40,874 bases of DNA from Bifidobacterium breve (GCA_945889715.1 CAMDCI010000004.1:1-40874), one strand, 5' to 3'; shown: positions 8,837-17,153, numbered from the stretch's first letter. Notes: generated from the letters alone by a model not told the origin. Program-made: numbers and translations.

Positions 8837-9297
8837 ACAACGACTTCGTTGCCAGTCCTCACGATCGCGAGATAGTTGCCCAACTTCTCGGACGCGAGCC
8901 CAGCGGTTTATTTGCTGTTGTCGTACGTGACAACGATGGAGTCCCGGTTGTTATCAAGAATGCGCCGTTCCTTGCCGACGGGACACCGATGCCGACCTTG
9001 TATTGGCTGTGCTCCCCCGACGCTCTGATTGCAGTCAGTCGACTAGAAGCAGCAGGCGGAGTCAACGAAGCCGAGGCCGAGGTTGATTCAACCGCACTCG
9101 AAAATGCCCACAGGCGATACCAGACCGAGCGTGATGCTCATATCCCGCTTGATCATGGTGGGCCTCGTCCCTCAGGCGGAGTTGCCGGCACTCGAATCGG
9201 AGTGAAGTGTTTACATGCTCACTACGCATGGTTTTTGGCCGGTGGAGACGATCCAGTTGGTCGTTGGGTCGCCGAACGAATCGCAAGTGGCTCATGA
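8833..9297 (+). CDS. DUF501 domain protein
   Basis: 154 residues from a TTG at 8833 overlapping the coxG stop (TTGA). It shows the DUF501 pattern: an opening D-R-E-I-V-A-Q-L-L-G-R-E-P, P-M-P-T-L-Y-W-L-C in the middle, and G-G-V-A-G-T-R-I-G-V-K-C-L-H-A-H-Y-A near the end. Its cysteines and histidines (L-C, K-C-L-H-A-H) could bind a metal. In actinobacteria a DUF501 gene usually sits directly before a Ppx/GppA gene (Rv1025-Rv1026 in M. tuberculosis), exactly as here. Function is unknown. Confidence 0.85.
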   Translation: MNNDFVASPHDREIVAQLLGREPSGLFAVVVRDNDGVPVVIKNAPFLADGTPMPTLYWLCSPDALIAVSRLEAAGGVNEAEAEVDSTALENAHRRYQTERDAHIPLDHGGPRPSGGVAGTRIGVKCLHAHYAWFLAGGDDPVGRWVAERIASGS

Positions 9298-10223
9298 ATA
9301 CGTCAGTACATGGTGCAGTCGCAGCAATTGACATCGGCACCAACTCCACCAACTTGTTAATCGTCAATCGCGATGGACGCACTCTTGAACGGCGAGTCAC
9401 GGTCACTCGACTTGGAGAAGGTGTAGACCAGACACGCGTGTTGTCGCCTGAAGCAGTCAAAAGAACCCTCAGTTGTCTCACGGTATATCGCGATCTACTT
9501 AATCAACATGATTCACCTCAATTACGAATCGTTGCATCAAGTGCGGCACGCGATGCACTGAACCGTGATGAATTCTTTGATCAAGCAGAAGAAGTATTAG
9601 GAGTCCGACCCGAACTTGTCAGCGGTGAGGAAGAAGCCCGACTGACCTACCTCGGCTGCAATTCACAACTCGCCCCCAACCCCAATGGTCACCTCATCAT
9701 TGACATCGGTGGCGGTTCAACCGAACTCATCGTGGGCACTTCGCAGCTTTTGCAGGCTCATAGCATTGATGTAGGGGCAGTCAGGATAACCGAACGACAT
9801 TTGCGACATGATCCCCCACAACCCGAGGAACTCTTAAATGCCATCGGTGAAGTCCAAGACTTATTTGACGATGTATTACGAATGAATCCTTCGATTAAAG
9901 ATGTGCAGCAAATCATTGGCACCGCCGGAACCATCGTGACAGTTGCGGCAATTGAAATCGGCCAGCAGGTATTTGATGCCAATGAATTGCAGGGATTCCA
10001 CCTGACTCGTGACGCCATTGAAGATGTGTTCCGAACCTTGGCGACTGAGCCTCTAGTTGATCGACGACATAACCCAGGTCTTCCACCCGAACGCGCCGAC
10101 GTCATTGTCGGCGGTTGCTGTGTACTGGTTGCATTAATGCGTGCCTTGGATGCACAAGAATTAACTGTCTCAACACACAACATCCTTGATGGTGTGTGTG
10201 CTGAACTATTGAACAACTTATGA
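9294..10223 (+). CDS. Exopolyphosphatase / Ppx-GppA family phosphatase
   Basis: 309 residues; the ATG at 9294 overlaps the DUF501 stop as ATGA. An actin/Hsp70-type ATPase fold of the Ppx/GppA family, which hydrolyses polyphosphate or converts pppGpp to ppGpp. Seen: phosphate-1 motif A-I-D-I-G-T-N-S (11-18), the S-G-E-E-E-A-R-L segment, and phosphate-2 motif I-D-I-G-G-G-S-T-E-L. The length matches the short, two-domain actinobacterial enzymes, not the 500-residue E. coli Ppx with its helical C-terminal part. Whether it prefers polyphosphate or pppGpp cannot be told from sequence. Confidence 0.9.
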   Translation: MNTSVHGAVAAIDIGTNSTNLLIVNRDGRTLERRVTVTRLGEGVDQTRVLSPEAVKRTLSCLTVYRDLLNQHDSPQLRIVASSAARDALNRDEFFDQAEEVLGVRPELVSGEEEARLTYLGCNSQLAPNPNGHLIIDIGGGSTELIVGTSQLLQAHSIDVGAVRITERHLRHDPPQPEELLNAIGEVQDLFDDVLRMNPSIKDVQQIIGTAGTIVTVAAIEIGQQVFDANELQGFHLTRDAIEDVFRTLATEPLVDRRHNPGLPPERADVIVGGCCVLVALMRALDAQELTVSTHNILDGVCAELLNNL

Positions 10224-10230
10224 GCGCCGT

Positions 10231-10857
10231 ATGAGCAATTTCGATTCACATCCAGCTCGCGCGAATGCGGGGATTCGTTTGTATGGACGACGAGTTCTCT
10301 TGCGCCCATTGGTGCCTTCAGATTTTGCGGCATGGTCTGATGTCCGCCGTCGCAACCATGAGTGGCTCAGCGTTTGGGAACCGCAAAAAATCAAACACGC
10401 CCCCGATCCTGAAACTGATCGTGATGCATTCAGCGCAAGGTGCAGTATCCGTGACCGCGAACGCCAAAACGGCACGGCCCACACATTTGGATTGTTCGTC
10501 AATCAAAACTTTGCTGGAGAAGTCAATCTCAATTCGGTTCAGCGCGGTGCATTGATGACCGGGACCGTCGGCTACTGGATCGACCAAGGCCAGGCTGGGC
10601 AGTCGTACATCGCCGAAGGTGTTGTCGTGCTGTGTCGCTACGCGATTGAAAACCTCGGCTTGCACCGTATTGAGATTTGCATCGTTCCACGCAATAGCAA
10701 TAGTCGTCGCGTGATGGAAAAGTTGAATATCCGCGACGAAGGCACGGCGCTTCGATTCCTCGAAATTAATGGCGTGTGGGAAGACCACGCGCGATACGCC
10801 ATCACTGCTGAAGAATGGAATGAGCGACGCGACGAACTAGCGGAGCAATGGCTCTAG
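10231..10857 (+). CDS. GNAT family N-acetyltransferase, RimJ/RimL type
   Basis: 208 residues. The opening R-R-V-L-L-R-P-L-V-P-S-D-F and later R-N-H-E-W-L-S-V-W-E-P are typical of RimJ/RimL acetyltransferases, which acetylate N-terminal amino groups of proteins or small amines using acetyl-CoA. The acetyl-CoA loop is seen as D-Q-G-Q-A-G-Q-S-Y, followed by L-H-R-I-E-I and N-S-N-S-R-R-V-M-E-K-L, the conserved end of the fold. It begins seven bases after the ppx stop and is probably the last gene of the MobA–CoxG–DUF501–Ppx run. The target is unknown. Confidence 0.87.
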   Translation: MSNFDSHPARANAGIRLYGRRVLLRPLVPSDFAAWSDVRRRNHEWLSVWEPQKIKHAPDPETDRDAFSARCSIRDRERQNGTAHTFGLFVNQNFAGEVNLNSVQRGALMTGTVGYWIDQGQAGQSYIAEGVVVLCRYAIENLGLHRIEICIVPRNSNSRRVMEKLNIRDEGTALRFLEINGVWEDHARYAITAEEWNERRDELAEQWL

Positions 10858-10868
10858 AACAAGTTCAA

Positions 10869-11189
10869 TCAAGCTGATCGTGCAAGGTTGCGATATGCCT
10901 CGGCCTTTTGTCGACGAACCGTAGTGCGACGCTTCCATTCCTTAACCTTCCAGTGCCGTAAGTTGCGATTCTGATCAAGTTTCTTGACCGCCTTCGCGGC
11001 ATCGTGGTGATGGAGCGGCTTCCACTCAGCCCCAGGTTCAACCACATCGTCTGGCTCGACTCCGTGACTGACCAGTTCGGCCAATTCGTGTAACTCACCG
11101 TGAACACGATGGCGTTCACCGTGGGCGTGGGCCCGCTGTTCGGCACGAGGTAGCGGTACCGCTTCCTGACTTCGATGGCGCTTGCTCAT
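10869..11189 (-). CDS. Small basic, histidine-rich protein of unknown function
   Basis: 106 residues, supported mainly by a textbook ribosome site, AAAGGAGG, five bases before the ATG at 11187-11189. Composition is unusual: many Arg, Lys and His (R-A-H-A-H-G-E-R-H-R-V-H-G-E-L-H and L-H-H-H-D), no hydrophobic span, and a C-terminal part (K-V-K-E-W-K-R-R-T-T-V-R-R) that could bind nucleic acid. I recognise no domain. A competing reading frame over the same bases (10865-11146) has no comparable ribosome site. Confidence 0.62.
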   Translation of the reverse strand: MSKRHRSQEAVPLPRAEQRAHAHGERHRVHGELHELAELVSHGVEPDDVVEPGAEWKPLHHHDAAKAVKKLDQNRNLRHWKVKEWKRRTTVRRQKAEAYRNLARSA

Positions 11190-11194
11190 TCGGT

Positions 11195-11202
11195 CCTCCT
11201 TT
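11195..11202 (-). promoter_or_regulatory. Strong Shine-Dalgarno of the small basic protein gene
   Basis: Leftward reading gives AAAGGAGG, five bases before ATG 11189. It is the strongest ribosome site I saw in the window. Confidence 0.75.
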
Positions 11203-11271
11203 AAAGGCTCCGTTGAACTCCCCTTAAAGAGAACCGTACATCAATTCAGGGGGAAAGCAAGTCACTTTTGA

Positions 11272-11287
11272 CGGGACGATAGTCCCG
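11272..11287 (-). terminator. Short hairpin after the leftward crotonase gene
   Basis: CGGGAC-GATA-GTCCCG, a perfect six-base stem with a four-base loop, 24 bases past the crotonase gene stop. Reading leftward it is followed by TCAAAAG, not a U tract, so it is at best a weak terminator or a processing signal. Confidence 0.35.
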
Positions 11288-11311
11288 AATAACGCCAAGG
11301 TCAGCGGGCGT

Positions 11312-12079
11312 CTACTTCTTCGATGAAATCTGGTTTTGTAACGCTGCAATACGTTCGGCGAACCATGGCTGACGCGTACTCCACAATTGAGGCGTGAGTT
11401 CACGTTCGACGGCAACAACATGTTCAGAGACATCGGCCATGGCTTGAATCGTCTTTTTCGTTTCAATCACTAATTCGCGCGGGGCCGATGCAGCTCGTGC
11501 TGCCATTGCGTGCGCTACTGCCTGTAATTGATCGTCATCAACACAACGATGCACGATGCCAAGACGTTCCGCTTCTGCGCCATCGACAACTTCACCGAAA
11601 ATGACTGTTGCCATCGTCGTTTGCGGTCCAGCGATGCGACGCAACATCCATGTATGACCGCCACCAGGATGAATTCCGATTTGCAGGAACCGCGTATCAA
11701 ACTTTGCTCGACGCGCTGCGATGCGAACGTCGCAGCCAAGCGCCAAATTCATTCCCGCTCCAACAGCAGCACCGTTAACGGCAGCCAAAGTTGGCAATGG
11801 ACTGCGAGCAATACGCAGGAAGCCTTCGTAAATAGTGCCCAGGCTCTCGGACGAACTCTGTTGCAGATTGCCGAGATTCGCTCCGGCGCAAAATGCCGGC
11901 GCGGCACCCGTTACAACAATCGCTCCAACATTGCTGTCGTTTTCAATGCGATCCATCGCCGAAATGATTTGGGCGACTAGTGGAGCCGTCAAGGTGTTGC
12001 GTTCGCCAGGATTGTTCAAGGTGATGGTTGCTACGCCGTCGGCAATATCGAGCAGGACAAGAGAGTCGGAAGAAGTCAC
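11312..12079 (-). CDS. Enoyl-CoA hydratase/isomerase (crotonase) family protein lacking both catalytic glutamates
   Basis: 255 residues with the crotonase fold: V-A-T-I-T-L-N-N-P near 16-24, the oxyanion-hole segment A-F-C-A-G-A-N-L (62-69) and the second oxyanion segment G-A-A-V-G-A-G-M-N-L-A-L-G-C-D (103-117). Compared with rat crotonase, Glu144 is replaced by Asn111 (G-M-N-L instead of C-E-L) and Glu164 by Phe131 in T-R-F-L-Q-I-G-I-H-P-G-G-G. It therefore probably does not hydrate enoyl-CoA. Family members with other activities (isomerase, hydrolase, decarboxylase) keep the CoA site and change these residues. It is divergent from the NUDIX gene. Confidence 0.88.
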   Translation of the reverse strand: MTSSDSLVLLDIADGVATITLNNPGERNTLTAPLVAQIISAMDRIENDSNVGAIVVTGAAPAFCAGANLGNLQQSSSESLGTIYEGFLRIARSPLPTLAAVNGAAVGAGMNLALGCDVRIAARRAKFDTRFLQIGIHPGGGHTWMLRRIAGPQTTMATVIFGEVVDGAEAERLGIVHRCVDDDQLQAVAHAMAARAASAPRELVIETKKTIQAMADVSEHVVAVERELTPQLWSTRQPWFAERIAALQNQISSKK

Positions 12080-12147
12080 GTCATGAGTCTCGCAGAATTA
12101 CAGCGTGATTCTGATATCCAAAACATTTCTGGCAATAAGGTTGGAAC

Positions 12148-12840
12148 ATGTCTGCTGACCCGACCTCGCAAGGCGTCCCTGACCGCAAGAGTCGCCCAGC
12201 GGCCACCGTCATTTTGACCCGCAAAAATTCTGACGTTGATTGTGGCTTCGAAGTTCTGATGCTGCAACGCAGCACGGTGGGTGCCTTCGCCGGAATGTGG
12301 GTTTTCCCTGGCGGTCGCATTGACGACGCCGACGCAGGTCATGATGACCTGACGAAGGCTCGTTCGGCCGCCGTGCGCGAGGCAGCCGAAGAGGTCTCAG
12401 CTGTCCTTGAACATTCAACCCTCACGGTATGGAGCCACTGGACTCCACCCTTGAATGCCCCGGCGCGATTCACGACGTGGTTCTTCGTAGCCCCATGGAC
12501 TGGCGACCAAGTCGGCATTGACAATCATGAAATTGTTGATTATCGCTGGATGGCACCCGATCACGCGTTGACATCAGGTATTCCGATGGCGCCACCAACC
12601 ATTGTGACGTTGCATGAACTTCTCGAAGCCGGCGGCCATGACGCGATTCATCGTGGTCGCGCTGATCCACCTTCGTATGTCACTCGCCCAGCCGTTGCCG
12701 CCGATGGTTCGTCGATTTTCTTATGGCACGGCGACGCTGGTTACGAATCTGGCGATCCCGATGTTCTGGGCCCGCGAAATCGTTTGCTTTTGCCCGAGGG
12801 TTTTGGTGGACCAGTGTTCACCTACATTCGGTCCGCCTAG
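12148..12840 (+). CDS. NUDIX hydrolase
   Basis: 230 residues. Opens with R-P-A-A-T-V-I-L-T-R, then F-A-G-M-W-V-F-P-G-G-R (47-57) and a NUDIX helix R-E-A-A-E-E-V-S (77-84) giving the metal-binding glutamates. The gap between G-G and R-E-x-x-E-E is a little longer than the standard 23-residue box (insert D-A-G-H-D-D). This longer form is common in actinobacterial NUDIX proteins of the NUDT19/RppH-like CoA-pyrophosphatase type, although the substrate here is unknown. It hydrolyses X-linked nucleoside diphosphates. Neighbouring acyl-CoA enzymes make CoA or acyl-CoA turnover a fair guess only. Confidence 0.83.
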   Translation: MSADPTSQGVPDRKSRPAATVILTRKNSDVDCGFEVLMLQRSTVGAFAGMWVFPGGRIDDADAGHDDLTKARSAAVREAAEEVSAVLEHSTLTVWSHWTPPLNAPARFTTWFFVAPWTGDQVGIDNHEIVDYRWMAPDHALTSGIPMAPPTIVTLHELLEAGGHDAIHRGRADPPSYVTRPAVAADGSSIFLWHGDAGYESGDPDVLGPRNRLLLPEGFGGPVFTYIRSA

Positions 12841-12875
12841 AAGACTTGAGTCCATCGGGTTGTAGCGTCAACGGC

Positions 12876-13487
12876 ATGCTTGACCATGTATTCACCGATG
12901 TCATTAGCGCGCTGCGTGATGCATTTGAAGGTGCGTTTCTTGAACGTCAAGCTTTTGAAGAACACTTTCAAGTTGACATCCAACTCGGCGATGTGAGTTG
13001 GGAAACGAGTTATGGTTTGCCTGGCGAAGGTCAGCCACCCCGAATTGTCGCGCACATCTCATTTGATTGGCCATCATGGAGTCAAACCGCATATCGCAAA
13101 TGGTATGTCGATGAGTCAATTGATGAATTACCGGCAATTGAAATGGAAATTGTCTTGCGTATTCAACGCATCAAAGACAACCCCGATCTTGCCGCGGTTC
13201 GTTCACTGCTTCCCGTCTTGAGCCCACTCATCGGCAATGGCCGACTTGAACGCGCTGGTCTGACCGTTGAGGCTACGTACCTCGATGATGAGGCTCTCGC
13301 TGAGCATGCAGTTGAAGCAACCTATGAGGGAATGTACGAATTAGCCGAAGAATCATTGGCTGATGGCGCAAACACTTTGCTCGACGAACATTTTGGTGCC
13401 CTTGGTGGTTGGGTTGCTGCCATGTTGGTCAAACTTGGCGACATTAAGTATTCATTTCTCCCAGCCGATACACCAGACAACGATTAA
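12876..13487 (+). CDS. Acidic protein of unknown function
   Basis: 203 residues from ATG 12876, 35 bases after the NUDIX stop. The frame stays open further upstream to 12723, but those residues overlap the NUDIX gene and are unlike the rest. No family recognised. It is strongly acidic (many Glu and Asp, final P-D-N-D), with no signal peptide or membrane span. A first half of mixed strands (V-D-I-Q-L-G-D-V-S-W-E-T-S-Y) is followed by a helical second half. It probably belongs to the same rightward unit as the NUDIX and the following crotonase gene. Confidence 0.65.
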   Translation: MLDHVFTDVISALRDAFEGAFLERQAFEEHFQVDIQLGDVSWETSYGLPGEGQPPRIVAHISFDWPSWSQTAYRKWYVDESIDELPAIEMEIVLRIQRIKDNPDLAAVRSLLPVLSPLIGNGRLERAGLTVEATYLDDEALAEHAVEATYEGMYELAEESLADGANTLLDEHFGALGGWVAAMLVKLGDIKYSFLPADTPDND

Positions 13488-13530
13488 CTCTTTATCAACT
13501 CCAAAGAAAGTTCATAATAGAAAGACGACC

Positions 13531-14331
13531 ATGACTCTCATTACTTCGGCCGACAGCGTTGTCCTTTTAGAGATCAGCGAGCGCATCGCGACAATTACTC
13601 TCAACCGCCCTTCGGCCCGCAATGCACTTTCAACCGAAGTGTTGAAACTTCTTCCGCAACTCATGAAGCAAGCCGATGCATCAGATGATGTTGATGTCAT
13701 CATCTTGACGGGAAGCGATCCAGCGTTTAGCGCAGGGCTTGACCTCAAAGAACTTGGTTCAACTGGCGACAACCTTGGCGCGGGCACCGGAGCCGACGGC
13801 CGCCCGAATGCTGACGGAATTCGCGGACCTTTTCCGGCCCTCAAAAAACCTCTCATCGGAGCGATTAACGGCGTTGCCGTCACCGGCGGATTTGAACTCG
13901 CACTGAATTGCGATTTTCTCATTGCCTCTGAACACGCCAAATTTGGTGACACCCACGCCCGGGTTGGCGTCATGCCGGGATGGGGGCTCACGGTTTTGCT
14001 GCCGCAAGCCATTGGTGTACGTCGAGCCCGCGAAATGAGTTTTACCGGCAACTTCATGTTGGCCCCCGAGGCCTATGACCGCGGACTGGTCAATCACGTC
14101 GTCCCCCACGCTGAATTGCTGCCGTTTTCTCGTCAAATTGCCCGAGATATCGCTGGAAACGATCAACCTGGAGTTCGACAAATACGTCGCACTTACGCCG
14201 AAATCCACGCCGAAACCACAGGATGGACCATTGAGGCCCGTGATGGCGCAGTTTGGCGCAAAGAGCAATTTTCCTCAGAGAAAGTTGAAGAACGTCGCCG
14301 CGCGATCCAAGATCGCGGTCGCCAGCAATAA
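13531..14331 (+). CDS. Enoyl-CoA hydratase/isomerase family protein
   Basis: 266 residues from ATG 13531; the frame is open to 13363 but that part overlaps the preceding gene. Crotonase fold: I-A-T-I-T-L-N-R-P near 19-27, A-F-S-A-G-L-D-L-K-E (65-74) for the first oxyanion-hole residue, and G-V-A-V-T-G-G-F-E-L-A-L-N-C-D (114-128). Glu122 corresponds to crotonase Glu144 and is present. The second catalytic position (Glu164) is His142 in F-G-D-T-H-A-R-V-G-V-M-P-G-W-G. This T-H-A-R-V-G pattern is common in actinobacterial EchA proteins annotated as hydratases, whose activity is mostly untested. A Gly/Ala-rich loop at 77-90 is slightly longer than usual. Confidence 0.88.
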   Translation: MTLITSADSVVLLEISERIATITLNRPSARNALSTEVLKLLPQLMKQADASDDVDVIILTGSDPAFSAGLDLKELGSTGDNLGAGTGADGRPNADGIRGPFPALKKPLIGAINGVAVTGGFELALNCDFLIASEHAKFGDTHARVGVMPGWGLTVLLPQAIGVRRAREMSFTGNFMLAPEAYDRGLVNHVVPHAELLPFSRQIARDIAGNDQPGVRQIRRTYAEIHAETTGWTIEARDGAVWRKEQFSSEKVEERRRAIQDRGRQQ

Positions 14332-14456
14332 AGGAACTTAATAATTCTGGCAGACATGTCACGCCTGTGTTTGTTCTACGGCCATTCTGAGGTCGTGTAA
14401 CCTTTGCCTACCGTTCGTATGGCATTCCCGCCATTCGATTAAGGGGAGGAAAAAAT

Positions 14457-15500
14457 ATGCGTAAGAATGCACGATTGCTGGCAGCATCAATTGCCGCACT
14501 CAGCCTCTTCGCTGCCGCTTGTGGCGGCGACGACAAGGGCACAACCACCGAAGCACCTGCAGGCACCGATGCGCCCGCAAGTGGCATCATCGCCGGCGTT
14601 GCCTTCGATACCGGCGGCCGTGGCGACGGAACATTCAATGACTCAGCAGCAACTGGTGGCGAGCGTGCCGCTAGTGAACTTGGTGTTGAGATCAAAGAAC
14701 TCGAAGCAACAGTTGACGAAGACCGTAAGGCCAACCTCGAATTACTCGCAGGCGACGGCGCACAGGTCATCGTTGGTGTTGGTTTCATGTTCACCGATCC
14801 CATGACCGAAGTTGCTGCGGCTAACCCCGACATTCACTTCGGCATCGTTGACTCAGTTGTCGATGCTCCGAACGTGAGCAGCTTGTTGTTCGCTGCCAAT
14901 GAGGGTTCATTCCTCGTTGGTGCAGCCGCCGCTCTCAAGAGCGAATCAGGTCAAATCGGATTCATTGGCGGTCAAGAAATTGACCTCATCAAGGCATTCG
15001 AAGCTGGTTACACCGCAGGTGCGAAGTTCGTCAATCCCGACATTATTGTGGAAGTGAAGTACCTCGGACCGGCCGGCGACAACTCCGCATGGGGCAACGT
15101 TGCTGGTGCTAAAGAAATCGCTGCTGGCTGGTACGCCGCTGGCACCGACGTCATCTACACCGCTGCTGGCGGTTCAGGTGCAGGCACCATCGAAGCAGCT
15201 ATCGAAGCCGGCAAGTGGGCTATCGGTGTTGACAGCGACCAGTACCTCACCTCAGGTGACGCGGCAGCCCAGGCTGTCATCTTGACCTCGATGATCAAGC
15301 GCGTTGACGTTGCTGTGTTCGAGACCATCAAGGCTTCGGTTGACGGTGACACCTCTGGTGGCATCAAGATGTTCGACCTCAGCAATGACGGTGTTGGCTA
15401 CTCAACTTCGGGTGGATACGTCGACGAATTCGTCGATCAACTCGAAGAGATCAAGGCCAAGATCGTGGCCGGCGAAATCGTAGTTCCGTCGATGCCCTGA
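14457..15500 (+). CDS. BmpA/PnrA-type nucleoside-binding lipoprotein (ABC transporter)
   Basis: 347 residues. Signal peptide and lipobox F-A-A-A-C with Cys22, then G-G-D-D and a short Thr/Ala/Pro linker. The mature domain is the basic membrane protein family, the periplasmic-binding-protein fold known from Treponema PnrA to bind purine nucleosides. Seen: G-D-G-T-F-N-D-S-A-A near the start, V-G-F-M-F-T-D-P, I-G-F-I-G-G-Q-E-I-D and A-I-G-V-D-S-D-Q. An excellent ribosome site AAGGGGAGG (14441-14449) lies seven bases before ATG, which fits the high expression needed for a binding protein. Together with the next three genes it forms a nucleoside importer, and the adenosine deaminase further down supports purine nucleosides as cargo. 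Confidence 0.92.
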   Translation: MRKNARLLAASIAALSLFAAACGGDDKGTTTEAPAGTDAPASGIIAGVAFDTGGRGDGTFNDSAATGGERAASELGVEIKELEATVDEDRKANLELLAGDGAQVIVGVGFMFTDPMTEVAAANPDIHFGIVDSVVDAPNVSSLLFAANEGSFLVGAAAALKSESGQIGFIGGQEIDLIKAFEAGYTAGAKFVNPDIIVEVKYLGPAGDNSAWGNVAGAKEIAAGWYAAGTDVIYTAAGGSGAGTIEAAIEAGKWAIGVDSDQYLTSGDAAAQAVILTSMIKRVDVAVFETIKASVDGDTSGGIKMFDLSNDGVGYSTSGGYVDEFVDQLEEIKAKIVAGEIVVPSMP

Positions 15501-15516
15501 TTCAGTTCCTGAATCA
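15498..15516 (+). repeat. Perfect hairpin overlapping the bmp stop codon
   Basis: TGATTCAG-TTC-CTGAATCA: eight-base arms, three-base loop; the first three bases are the stop codon. It lies 21 bases before the larger hairpin at 15538. The pair may protect the 3' end of the binding-protein mRNA. Confidence 0.6.
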
Positions 15517-15537
15517 ATCACGAGTCATTAGTTAGTC

Positions 15538-15566
15538 GAGAGCCCGGGTCCGTGACCCGGGCTCTC
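15538..15566 (+). terminator. 13-bp GC-rich hairpin between binding-protein and ATPase genes
   Basis: GAGAGCCCGGGTC-CGT-GACCCGGGCTCTC is a perfect 13-base stem with a three-base loop, followed by TGCTATAACGG instead of a U tract. It is too stable to be accidental. In binding-protein operons such structures either partially terminate or stabilise the upstream mRNA, giving more binding protein than ATPase and permease. It ends 33 bases before the ATPase ATG. Confidence 0.75.
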
Positions 15567-15599
15567 TGCTATAACGGATTATGCACTTCAAGGGGCGAC

Positions 15600-17153
15600 A
15601 TGACTGAATACTCTCATTTAGGTAAGCAATTAGCCGTAGAGCTTCACGGCATTACCAAGCGATTTCCTGGCGTGATCGCCAACCACGATGTTGAACTTCT
15701 TGTTCGAGCCGGAACAATTCATGCCATCGTTGGTGAAAATGGCGCCGGAAAATCAACGTTGATGAAAACTTTGTATGGCATGCATCAGCCCGACGAAGGC
15801 ACGATTACTGTCAACGGAAATCCCGCGCAGTTCAAGACTCCGACCGATGCCATCGCAGCAGGTATCGGAATGGTTCACCAACACTTCATGTTGGCCGACA
15901 ATCTCACGATTACCGAAAACATCATTTTGGGTGATGAGCCCGTTGACAGTCGTGGCCGTATCAATTTCAAAGAAGCTCGGGCTCGCATTGAGTCACTCAT
16001 GACTTCACTCGGCGCAACTTTTAACCCCGATACGAATGTTTCCGAACTTGGCGTTGGCCAACGACAGCGAGTCGAGATTCTCAAGGTTTTATATCGAGGC
16101 GCGAAAATTTTAATTCTTGATGAACCAACCGCCGTGTTGGTCCCTCAAGAAGTTGATGAGTTATTCACCACGCTCAAGCGACTCGTTGCCGAAGGTGCCA
16201 CGGTCATCTTCATTTCACACAAGCTTGATGAAGTGCTCACTTATTGCGACGAGATCACGGTCATCCGCCAAGGAACTACCGTCGCCCGCACGACTCCTTC
16301 GCAAGTAGATCGTCGTTCGCTTGCCGAATTAATGGTCGGAAGCGACTTACCCGACCCTTCTGGTCGCGAAACAAAAGTTGGCGACGATGTTCGGTTACAA
16401 GTGACTGGTCTCAATTTGGCTGGTGATATTGCCGGTGCCAAGTTGGCACTTGAAGACATCAATGTTGCAGTTCATTCGGGTGAGATTGTTGGAATTGCCG
16501 GGGTTGAAGGCAACGGCCAATTTGAATTGTGCGAATCAATCTTGGGGCTTCGCACAATCTTGAGTGGCTCAATTTCGGTGTGCGGACATGAACTCTCACA
16601 CACCGAAACTCGCGACCGGATCAACATGGGATTGTCGTACATTCCCTTTGATCGACATCGTGAAGGATTACTGCTTGATGCTCCACTCTGGGAAAACACG
16701 TTCTTGGGCCGCGAAGAAAACTCGTCACTCACCAACGGCCCCTTCATTTCACGTAGCAAGATTGAAGCCGATTGCCGATCCATTATCAATCGCTTCGGAG
16801 TCTTAACACCAAGCGAACAGGTTCCCGCGTTTGCACTCTCTGGTGGTAACCAACAAAAACTTGTCGTCGGTCGCGAGATGGTCAGCGATCCCAAAATCTT
16901 GCTCGCCGCCCACCCCACGCGCGGAGTTGATGTTGGCGCGCAGGCAGCAATTTGGGATGAACTACGCCATGCCCGCGACAAAGGTCTCGGAGTGTTGTTG
17001 ATCTCCGCCGACCTCGAAGAACTCATTGGATTATCCGATCGCATCTTGGTGATGTTTGATGGTCGCGTCACCGCCCAACTAGATCCAGCGACTGCAACCC
17101 CCGAAATGTTGGGTACTTACATGACTGGCGAAGTTCAAGGAGACGCTCGATGA
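15600..17153 (+). CDS. Nucleoside ABC transporter, double ATP-binding domain subunit
   Basis: 517 residues with ATG at 15600 and AAGGGG five bases upstream. Two ABC domains in tandem, as in RbsA and NupA. N-terminal domain: Walker A G-E-N-G-A-G-K-S-T (45-53), a signature-like V-G-Q-R-Q-R-V-E-I, and Walker B I-L-I-L-D-E-P-T. C-terminal domain: degenerate Walker A (G-V-E-G-N-G-Q-F-E), signature L-S-G-G-N-Q-Q-K, and Walker B L-L-A-A-H-P-T-R-G-V-D, in which the catalytic glutamate is replaced. That asymmetry is normal for this family, with the N-terminal site hydrolysing ATP. It pairs with the two permeases that follow through ATGA overlaps. Confidence 0.93.
   Translation: MTEYSHLGKQLAVELHGITKRFPGVIANHDVELLVRAGTIHAIVGENGAGKSTLMKTLYGMHQPDEGTITVNGNPAQFKTPTDAIAAGIGMVHQHFMLADNLTITENIILGDEPVDSRGRINFKEARARIESLMTSLGATFNPDTNVSELGVGQRQRVEILKVLYRGAKILILDEPTAVLVPQEVDELFTTLKRLVAEGATVIFISHKLDEVLTYCDEITVIRQGTTVARTTPSQVDRRSLAELMVGSDLPDPSGRETKVGDDVRLQVTGLNLAGDIAGAKLALEDINVAVHSGEIVGIAGVEGNGQFELCESILGLRTILSGSISVCGHELSHTETRDRINMGLSYIPFDRHREGLLLDAPLWENTFLGREENSSLTNGPFISRSKIEADCRSIINRFGVLTPSEQVPAFALSGGNQQKLVVGREMVSDPKILLAAHPTRGVDVGAQAAIWDELRHARDKGLGVLLISADLEELIGLSDRILVMFDGRVTAQLDPATATPEMLGTYMTGEVQGDAR

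Noticed and set aside
10865-11146. Alternative 93-codon leftward frame
   Set aside because: Overlaps the 106-residue frame, which has a near-perfect ribosome site; the alternative has none.
14332-14456. Possible purine riboswitch before the nucleoside importer
   Set aside because: No conserved purine-aptamer helices or loop sequences could be found; only an ordinary ribosome site is seen.
14408-14833. 141-codon minus-strand frame across the bmp start
   Set aside because: Antisense to the signal peptide and linker of the binding protein; Ser/Pro/Ala-rich shadow.
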